This document shows, piece after piece, positions 58,508 to 64,000 of a DNA stretch of 64,000 bases (positions are counted from its first letter, which is position 1; the number at the start of each line of letters is the position of its first letter). The DNA lies in contig NZ_CP108070.1 in the NCBI RefSeq assembly GCF_036178845.1, forward strand, positions 6,820,001-6,884,000, given 5' to 3'. The translations under genes and the position numbers were made by a program. The notes beneath the pieces were generated by a model, which saw only the letters and a program-made list of their open reading frames with translations, searched no databases and was not told where the DNA came from. Source of the DNA: Streptomyces sp. NBC_00271 (lineage in GTDB: Bacteria > Actinomycetota > Actinomycetes > Streptomycetales > Streptomycetaceae).

Positions 58508-59653
58508 GTGCAGAATCCGAAGTACGCCGTAGCGGCGTACAGCAACAGGGGCGTCGGCGAGTCGATATGGGCGCTGTGCAAGGACGCCACTGACGAGCTC
58601 TACGCCGATCCGCTCCCTCCCCCGCGCGTCCGGTACGACCTGCTCGGCTGCGCACCCCGGGGCGAGCTGGCCGGGGCCGTGGTGCGGGCCCGCACCACGG
58701 GCTCCGCTCCGTTGGGCGGCCTATTGGTGCGGACCCTCGACGCCACACACACCCCGGTCGGGGAGGCATGGCCACTGGAGTACGCACGGGTTCTCGGCGA
58801 CCGCCCGTGCGCGCTCGACCCGACGCTGCGCGACATCACCGTCGAGGCGTCGGCGGTCCCGGACACCCAGGCCGAACACCCCCAACGGCCGTTACTCTCC
58901 GCGGGACACCGGCTCCTGGGCACGGACGGCGAGCCGTGGGGCCACTGCAGGGACCTCGGCCAAGTCCCGGGCGAATTCATCGCACCGGCGGACCCGCCGG
59001 TACGCCTGCTCGGCTGCTCCCCGCGCGGATCCCTGCGCGACGCGCTCGAAGCGGGCGACGAGGACCTGGGACACGCCAGCGTGCTGCGCCTCAACTGGGT
59101 CGGCCGGACGGTCGGCTCCGTACTCGAAGGCGAGATCATCGCGTGGATCCCCTCCGCGCACGGCCGGGGCCTGGTCGATCTCACGCTCGACCCCTGGTCG
59201 CGGCGGCTTCCCAGAGCAGCCCGCGAGGCCTGGGACGTGTGGTGGCGCGAACGCCAGTCCGAGCCGAACAGCTGGGCCCGATGCAGCTCGCAGGGGCGCG
59301 AGTTCTGGCTCGACCGGGCACGCGAAGGAACGAACCCGTCCGGGCCCGACCCAGAGCCAGGCTCCACCTACCACCTCGACGGCCGCCACGTCACCGACGC
59401 GCCGGCCTTCCACTGCGCGCTCGGCGAGGCGGTGAACGGTCCCGGCGGCTACTTCGGCCACGACCTGAGCGCCGTCGCCGACTGCCTGCGAGGCGGCTAC
59501 GGCGCCGAGCCGCCCTTCACCCTCGTCTGGCACGACGCCGACGTCGCCCGCACCTGCCTCGGCGTGACGCCGTACCGCGACCGCAGACCCCCGACATTCG
59601 AGGAACTGCTCACCTTCCTCACCGATAACGGCGTCGACGTACGCATCGCCTGA
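58508..59653 (+). CDS. Protein with C-terminal barstar domain
   Basis: The last 94 of 381 residues form a barstar (ribonuclease inhibitor) domain: YHLDGRHVTDAPAFHCALGE, then GGYFGHDLSAVADCLRGG and FTLVWHDADVA. Against barstar, the residue matching D39 is kept (D325), but those matching D35 and W38 are S321 and A324, so the usual barnase contacts are altered. The first 287 residues are unidentified. They contain LLGCAPRGEL (from 45) and LLGCSPRGSL (near 168), which suggests an internal duplication. No RNase gene is adjacent. The start is GTG 58508. Confidence 0.78.
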   Translation: MQNPKYAVAAYSNRGVGESIWALCKDATDELYADPLPPPRVRYDLLGCAPRGELAGAVVRARTTGSAPLGGLLVRTLDATHTPVGEAWPLEYARVLGDRPCALDPTLRDITVEASAVPDTQAEHPQRPLLSAGHRLLGTDGEPWGHCRDLGQVPGEFIAPADPPVRLLGCSPRGSLRDALEAGDEDLGHASVLRLNWVGRTVGSVLEGEIIAWIPSAHGRGLVDLTLDPWSRRLPRAAREAWDVWWRERQSEPNSWARCSSQGREFWLDRAREGTNPSGPDPEPGSTYHLDGRHVTDAPAFHCALGEAVNGPGGYFGHDLSAVADCLRGGYGAEPPFTLVWHDADVARTCLGVTPYRDRRPPTFEELLTFLTDNGVDVRIA

Positions 59654-59657
59654 TGGG

Positions 59658-59666
59658 TTATCCACA
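59658..59666 (+). promoter_or_regulatory. DnaA-box-like nonamer before the SMI1 gene
   Basis: TTATCCACA matches the E. coli DnaA box exactly and lies 40 bases before the next start codon. Function is unproven. Confidence 0.25.
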
Positions 59667-59705
59667 GGCCGCCCGATTGTCAGTGGCGCGCTGCATCATG
59701 AAGCC

Positions 59706-60272
59706 ATGACCGAAATCGAGCAGTTGCTGGCACGGGTCGGTACGGAGGCCCGCAACACCCGCCCGTGGGGCTGGCCTTCGCTCCCCGCGCCCGTGGACGC
59801 GGCGACGGTCACCCGTGCCGAAGCCGTCCTGGGCTTCACCCTGCCGCCACTGCTCGCCGCGCTCTACCTGCAGATAGGGGATGGCGGCTTTGGTCCGGAG
59901 TACGGCCTGTTGCCGCTGCTCGACGGTTCCCCGTCCGGCGAGCCCGCCGCCGTCCCGCAGTATCTCGCCCACCGGGAGAGCGGCCGCCAGGACCCCGACT
60001 GGCCCTGGCCGGAGGGCGTCCTGCCGATATCCCACTGGGGCTGCGGGATGTACGCGTGCGTGGACTGCCGCAGCCCCCGGGGCATGGTCCTGCTCTTCGA
60101 GCCGAACGCCGACGAGGCCGACCACGCCTGGTACGTGGACGCACCCGACCTACAGGCGTGGCTGGACACCTGGCTGGAGGGCTCCGGCTGGTACGAGGAG
60201 TCCAACGACGACACGGACTTGGCCCCTTGGCCCGACTTCCGCATACGCACGGCGGCGGCACAGGCCTCGTAG
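59706..60272 (+). CDS. SMI1/KNR4-family protein
   Basis: This 188-residue protein has the SMI1/KNR4 fold: ATVTRAEAVLGFTLPPLLAA, then LYLQIGDGGFGPEYGLLPL and WGCGMYACVDCRSPRGMVLL. In bacteria such proteins are often immunity proteins for polymorphic toxins (SUKH superfamily), but also occur as housekeeping proteins. It follows the barstar-domain gene in the same direction, which makes two immunity-type proteins side by side. The start is ATG 59706. Confidence 0.85.
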   Translation: MTEIEQLLARVGTEARNTRPWGWPSLPAPVDAATVTRAEAVLGFTLPPLLAALYLQIGDGGFGPEYGLLPLLDGSPSGEPAAVPQYLAHRESGRQDPDWPWPEGVLPISHWGCGMYACVDCRSPRGMVLLFEPNADEADHAWYVDAPDLQAWLDTWLEGSGWYEESNDDTDLAPWPDFRIRTAAAQAS

Positions 60273-60349
60273 CGACCCGCCCGCCATCGACGCCCGCCGA
60301 TGGCTACCGCGAGGCCGCCCACCCCTCACGCCGTACGCCACCCACCCCC

Positions 60350-61594
60350 TCACGCCGTACGCCGCCACCGCCTCACGCCGTACGCCGCCATCCCCACACC
60401 CAGCACAGCCGCGCCCACGACCACCGAAAGCGCTGGAAGCGCGAACGCCAGGGTCACGCACCCGACGAGTCCCACCACCGGCACCAGCCGCGCCGCCGGA
60501 GCGGGGCTCAGGGTCCACGCCGACGCGTTGGCCACGGCGTAGTACGCCAGTACACCGAAGGAGGAGAACCCGATCGCGCCCCGCACGTCCACCGTCGCGG
60601 CCAGCACGACGACCACCGCGCCCACGGCCAGCTCCGCCCGGTGCGGCACCTGGAAACGCGGATGCACGTCGGCCAGGGTGCCCGGCAGATGACCGTCGCG
60701 GGCCATGGCCAGCGTCGTCCGTGAGACGCCCAGGATCAGGGCGAGGAGCGAGCCGAGCGCGGCCACGGCCGCACCCACCCGTACCACCGGCACGAGCCCC
60801 GGCACACCGGCCGTCCGCACCGCGTCGGCCAGCGGCGCCGAGGCATGCCCGAGCCCCTCCGCCCCCAGCACCGAAAGGACCGCCACCGCGACCGCCGCGT
60901 ACACCACGAGCGCGATGCCCAGAGCCGTCGGGATCGCGCGCGGAATGGTGCGCGCCGGATCCCGTACCTCCTCACCGAGAGTCGCGATCCGCGCGTATCC
61001 GGCGAACGCGAAGAACAGCAGCCCCGCCGCCTGAAGCACCCCGCCCGCGCCACCGGAGACCCCGACGTCCAGCCGCCCGGCGTCGGAGGCGTCCGATCCG
61101 AGACACACGACCACCACGGAAGCGAGGACCGCGAGGACCACCGAAACGATCACCCGGGTCAGCCGGGCGGACTTGTGCATGCCGCCGTAGTTCACCGCGG
61201 TGAGGGCCACCACGGCCCCGACCGCCACCGCGTGCGCCTGCTCGGGCCAGACGTACGCGCCCACGGTGAGCGCCATCGCCGCACAGGAGGCCGTCTTCCC
61301 GACGATGAACGACCAGCCCGCCAGATACCCCCAGAAGGCGCCGAGACGCTCACGCCCGTACACATAGGTGCCACCGGAGGCGGGATACAGAGCGGCCAGC
61401 CGTGCCGAGGACATCGCATTGCAGTACGCGACCACGGCCGCGACCGCGAGTCCGAGGAGCAGGCCGGACCCGGCCGCCCGTGCGGCCGGTCCCAACGCCG
61501 CGAAGATCCCGGCACCCACCATCGACCCGAGCCCGATGACCACGGCGTCCCCGACGCCCAGGGTGCGCCGCAACTCGGATCCGGACTGTGCCAT
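60350..61594 (-). CDS. APC-family amino acid permease
   Basis: This 414-residue protein has about 12 membrane helices and the APC signatures IGLGSMVGAGIFAALGPAAR (helix 1), PASGGTYVYGRERLGAFWGY and FFAFAGYARIATLGEEVRDP (helix 6), followed by TIPRAIPTALG. It probably imports or exchanges an amino acid or polyamine; the substrate is unknown. ATG 61594 has AGGGTG upstream; a longer frame lacks support. Confidence 0.88.
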   Translation of the reverse strand: MAQSGSELRRTLGVGDAVVIGLGSMVGAGIFAALGPAARAAGSGLLLGLAVAAVVAYCNAMSSARLAALYPASGGTYVYGRERLGAFWGYLAGWSFIVGKTASCAAMALTVGAYVWPEQAHAVAVGAVVALTAVNYGGMHKSARLTRVIVSVVLAVLASVVVVCLGSDASDAGRLDVGVSGGAGGVLQAAGLLFFAFAGYARIATLGEEVRDPARTIPRAIPTALGIALVVYAAVAVAVLSVLGAEGLGHASAPLADAVRTAGVPGLVPVVRVGAAVAALGSLLALILGVSRTTLAMARDGHLPGTLADVHPRFQVPHRAELAVGAVVVVLAATVDVRGAIGFSSFGVLAYYAVANASAWTLSPAPAARLVPVVGLVGCVTLAFALPALSVVVGAAVLGVGMAAYGVRRWRRTA

Positions 61595-61765
61595 GGGCGG
61601 CACCCTACCGATCGCTGCAACCGACCGCCGTCGACCAGGCGTCCTTCCCGACAACGCGCCACGAACACCAGCACGACCACCGGCTGCTCGAACGCGAAGG
61701 CATGAGACAGCAGGTCCGGAGCAGGATCACAGCACAGGCACAGCGCGGAGAGGCAGGTTCAGGGC

Positions 61766-62032
61766 ATGGGCATCATCAGCTGGATCATTCTGGGACTGTT
61801 GGCCGGAGCCATCGCCAAATTCCTGCTGCCGGGCCGTGACCCGGGCGGCTTCATCGGAACGACCGTCATCGGCATCGCGGGCGCCTTCATCGGCGGCTGG
61901 ATCTCCGCGCGCTGGCTGGACCACCCGATCGCCAAGCAGTTCTACGACGGTGCCACGTGGGCCGCCGCGATCGGCGGCTCGCTCGTCCTGCTCATTCTCT
62001 ACCGCATCCTGTTCGGCGACTCGCGCCGTTGA
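61766..62032 (+). CDS. GlsB/YeaQ/YmgE-family membrane protein
   Basis: This 88-residue protein has three hydrophobic helices and the family pattern IISWIILGLLAGAIAKFLLP, followed by GGFIGTTVIGIAGAFIGGWI. The family is often called transglycosylase-associated, but its role is unclear and linked to stress. A terminator follows 33 bases after the stop. Confidence 0.87.
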   Translation: MGIISWIILGLLAGAIAKFLLPGRDPGGFIGTTVIGIAGAFIGGWISARWLDHPIAKQFYDGATWAAAIGGSLVLLILYRILFGDSRR

Positions 62033-62064
62033 GCGCGCCCCCCTAGGCCGCAGCCAGCAGGCGA

Positions 62065-62097
62065 GAAGGGTGGGCACCCCCCGGGGGCCCACCCTTC
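62065..62097 (+). terminator. Terminator after the GlsB-type gene
   Basis: GAAGGGTGGGC (62065-62075) pairs with GCCCACCCTTC (62087-62097); the CCCCCC/GGGGG stretch between them can extend the stem. Confidence 0.75.
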
Positions 62098-62163
62098 CTC
62101 GTACGCGAAACTTTCCTCGTACGCGTAATGAACCACCGGCCGAAGCCGGTTGGCGGCCGATGG

Positions 62164-62652
62164 CTACCGGTAGTTCACGAACTGCAGCGCGAAGTCGAAG
62201 TCCTTGCCCTTGAGCAGTGCCTGCACGGCCTGCAGGTCGTCACGGCTCTTCGAGCTGACGCGCAGCTCGTCGCCCTGCACCTGCGCCTTCACGCCCTTCG
62301 GGCCCTCGTCGCGAATGATCTTCGCCACCTTCTTCGCGTTGTCCTGGGAGATGCCCTCCTCGATGGACGCGAAGATCTTGTACTCCTTGCCGGAGAGCTG
62401 GGGCTCGCCCGCGTCCAGCGACTTCAGCGAGATACCGCGCTTGACCAGCTTGGTCTCGAACACATCGAGGATGGCCTTGACCCGCTCCTCGGAGTTCGCC
62501 TCCATCAGGATCTTCTCGCCGGACCAGGAGATGGAGGCGCCCACGTTCTTGAAGTCGTAGCGCTGCGAGATCTCCTTGGCGGCCTGGTTGAGGGCGTTGT
62601 CGACCTCCTGCCGCTCGACCTTCGAGACGATGTCGAAACTGGAGTCGGCCAT
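62164..62652 (-). CDS. yajQ: YajQ-family nucleotide-binding protein
   Basis: This 162-residue protein matches YajQ end to end: [20 protein letters not shown], then [20 protein letters not shown], and the C-terminus [12 protein letters not shown]. YajQ proteins bind nucleotides, and in Xanthomonas one binds cyclic di-GMP; in Streptomyces the role is not clear to me. The ATG at 62652 has AAGGAGC upstream. Confidence 0.94.
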   Translation of the reverse strand: MADSSFDIVSKVERQEVDNALNQAAKEISQRYDFKNVGASISWSGEKILMEANSEERVKAILDVFETKLVKRGISLKSLDAGEPQLSGKEYKIFASIEEGISQDNAKKVAKIIRDEGPKGVKAQVQGDELRVSSKSRDDLQAVQALLKGKDFDFALQFVNYR

Positions 62653-62854
62653 GTCCTGTGGCTCCTTGTATCGGGGTGCGTAGGGGCGGCCATCGAGCCC
62701 GGCGTAGGTCCCCGGCCGCATCCGCATAAGCCTAGCCACCCCCTCCCCTCCAAGCGCAGATCAATTGGGTGGCGAAGCACCCCCGAGCATCAGGTATCGT
62801 TTACGTCGTTGCCAGGGAGCGCCGCCAAAAAGCGGTCCTCAGGGCAGCAACCCC

Positions 62855-62936
62855 GGCGGTGTGCCCGAGCGGCCAAAGGGAGCAGACTGTAAATCTGCCG
62901 GCTCAGCCTTCCCAGGTTCGAATCCTGGCGCCGCCA
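62855..62936 (+). tRNA. tRNA-Tyr (anticodon GTA)
   Basis: This 82-base tRNA folds fully. The acceptor stem is GGCGGTG with CGCCGCC, with one G-U pair. The anticodon arm is GCAGA-CTGTAAA-TCTGC, with GTA at 62889-62891. A long class II variable arm follows, and the T arm is CCAGG-TTCGAAT-CCTGG. The discriminator is A62936 and no CCA is encoded. A perfect hairpin terminator follows. A tyrosine integrase gene lies downstream facing it, so its 3' half is a probable attachment site. Confidence 0.97.
62882..62936 (+). other. Predicted attachment (att) region in the tRNA-Tyr 3' half
   Basis: Integrases of SLP1-type Streptomyces elements recombine at the 3' half of tRNA-Tyr. Here the integrase gene runs toward the tRNA from 154 bases away. 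The exact core and its partner repeat cannot be seen, since the other element end is outside the window. Confidence 0.45.
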
Positions 62937-62943
62937 CACGGGA

Positions 62944-62990
62944 ACAAAGGCCCCGTGACCTGCCCTCTACGCAGGTCACGGGGCCTTTGT
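62944..62990 (+). terminator. Terminator of tRNA-Tyr
   Basis: A perfect 20-bp stem (62944-62963 with 62971-62990) with a 7-base loop starts seven bases after the tRNA. The arms contain AAAGGCCCCGTGACC and its complement. Confidence 0.92.
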
Positions 62991-63090
62991 CATGTGCTCT
63001 TGCGAGGGGCGCACTGTCTCGCGCTGTCTCGCATTAGAACGCCCCGTCTCGGGGTGTGTGGACGGGCCGTGGACGGGCAGTCCGGCCCCG

Positions 63091-64000
63091 TCAGACGTGC
63101 TTCCCCAGGCGGGCGGAGATCTTGGCGTTAGCGGCATCGTCGCCGTCGCTGAGGAACTTCGCGTAGACCCGAAAGAGGACGCCGACGCTGTGGCCGGCGC
63201 GCTTGGCCACGAGCTGAGGTTCTACCCCTGAGCTGAGCCATGTGGAGACTGCCGCGTGACGTAGATCATATGGTCGCTTGGCCAGGGGTGATTCCTTCTG
63301 CGCGGGTGTCAGGGCGCGTGATCGGGCTTCGGCCCAGACTTCGCCGTATCCGGTGTCCTGGATCAGCCCGCCGCGCTGGGTCTGAAACAACCGGCCGTCG
63401 GGCGCCGTGCCGTACGCGGTGACGTGCCAGCGCAGTAGGGCCACCAGTTCGGGCGGGATCGGGACTGGTCGGACCGCCTTGCTCGAACGGTGCTTCAGTC
63501 CTCGCTTGTCGTGCGCTTCGCCGCTGTCTGTCCACGCTGAGCCCGATCGCGGCCGTGTCTGCCGGAGTCGAAGCATGCCCCAGCCGCGGCGCGGGAGGTC
63601 GCAGTCCTGGAGCCGTAGCCCGATGACTTCCGCCGGGCGGGCCGCGGCGTAGTACATGCAGCCGAAGAACCCCGCCAGACGGCGACCACGGGGGCTCTGG
63701 TCCCGTACGGCGGTCAAGAGCTTCGAGGCCTGCTCGGGATCTGGCACACAGGCTGGGTCCACCTCCTCTTCCACCTGCTCCGGCGGCTTCCACTTGATGC
63801 GGGTGAGCGGGTTCTCGCTGAGGAGTTCGGCCTCTACCGCGTACTCCAGGGAGTTGTGGAAGATCGCTCGCTTGCGCCGGATCGTCGCTGCCGCGGCCGT
63901 CTTGCCGTCCAGTTTCTTGGAGAGGGCGTTCAGGGTGGCCCGTACGAGCAGGCGATCGGTGAGCGCGGACGTGGGCACGGACTTGCGCTTGAACCAGTCC
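63091..64000 (-). CDS. Tyrosine-recombinase integrase, N-terminus cut by window end
   Basis: This is a phage-type integrase whose 5' part lies beyond base 64000. The visible 300 or so residues include a helical core-binding part (MARATLNALSKK-like region) and the catalytic domain: AARPAEVIGLRLQD with the first Arg, YDLRHAAVSTWLSSG (His-x-x-Arg box) and RVYAKFLSDGDDA with the probable nucleophile Tyr. It reads towards the tRNA-Tyr gene, as expected for an element integrated there. No xis or replication gene is inside the window. Confidence 0.88.
   Translation of the reverse strand, partial: DWFKRKSVPTSALTDRLLVRATLNALSKKLDGKTAAAATIRRKRAIFHNSLEYAVEAELLSENPLTRIKWKPPEQVEEEVDPACVPDPEQASKLLTAVRDQSPRGRRLAGFFGCMYYAAARPAEVIGLRLQDCDLPRRGWGMLRLRQTRPRSGSAWTDSGEAHDKRGLKHRSSKAVRPVPIPPELVALLRWHVTAYGTAPDGRLFQTQRGGLIQDTGYGEVWAEARSRALTPAQKESPLAKRPYDLRHAAVSTWLSSGVEPQLVAKRAGHSVGVLFRVYAKFLSDGDDAANAKISARLGKHV

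Noticed and set aside
63038..63090. An excisionase or small ORF between the tRNA terminator and the integrase
   Set aside because: The gap is too short and has no start with a ribosome-binding site.

Overview
The window reads as chromosomal DNA from a Streptomyces or close relative. GC is very high, GTG starts are common, ATGA/GTGA start-stop overlaps are frequent, and the gene content is typical: a full nuo operon end, a second nuo cluster, korAB, a GntR/ABC cassette, a Streptomyces griseus-type aminopeptidase, and an integrase beside tRNA-Tyr. I recall a similar order near the nuo loci of model streptomycetes; that is memory, not a search.

Region 1 (1-8520) is the 3' part of the main complex I operon, nuoG(partial)-H-I-J-K-L-M-N, closed by a strong hairpin. 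Region 2 (8705-17698) holds recQ, then, on the minus strand, a six-gene set: GntR regulator, small 2x[4Fe-4S] ferredoxin, a nitrate/sulfonate-type ABC importer whose binding lipoprotein has a NosL-like tail, and an AprA/FrdA-like flavoprotein with a HEAT-repeat tail. This set is my best candidate for an undescribed redox/uptake system. Region 3 (17699-26088) has a repeat-rich spacer, fumarylacetoacetase, an ATP-grasp plus FAD-oxidoreductase pair, a HAD phosphatase, a LysM/transglycosylase-like protein behind a probable c-di-AMP riboswitch, and a decayed CocE/NonD hydrolase.

Region 4 (26359-39106) carries a long-chain polyprenyl diphosphate synthase (probably for menaquinone), a CHRD/DUF3455 secreted protein behind a Crp-like palindrome, a LolA-like protein with an ABC exporter, a flavodoxin-fold oxidoreductase, a P-loop/TPR divergent pair, an M28 aminopeptidase, a VOC protein, a RarD-type transporter, and a quinone reductase/HxlR redox switch.

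Region 5 (39129-58492) is energy metabolism again: korBA (2-oxoacid:ferredoxin oxidoreductase), one response regulator with two paralogous sensor kinases, and a second nuo cluster, nuoA-B-C-H-I-J-K-L-M-N, which has no nuoD, E, F or G. It is followed by htpX and a YccF gene. KorAB makes reduced ferredoxin, and a complex I lacking the NADH module could in principle take electrons from ferredoxin; that link is inference.

Region 6 (58508-64000) contains a barstar-domain protein next to an SMI1/KNR4 protein, an APC permease, a GlsB-type membrane protein, yajQ, tRNA-Tyr(GTA) with a perfect terminator, and a tyrosine integrase cut by the window end, which marks the edge of a probable tRNA-Tyr integrative element.
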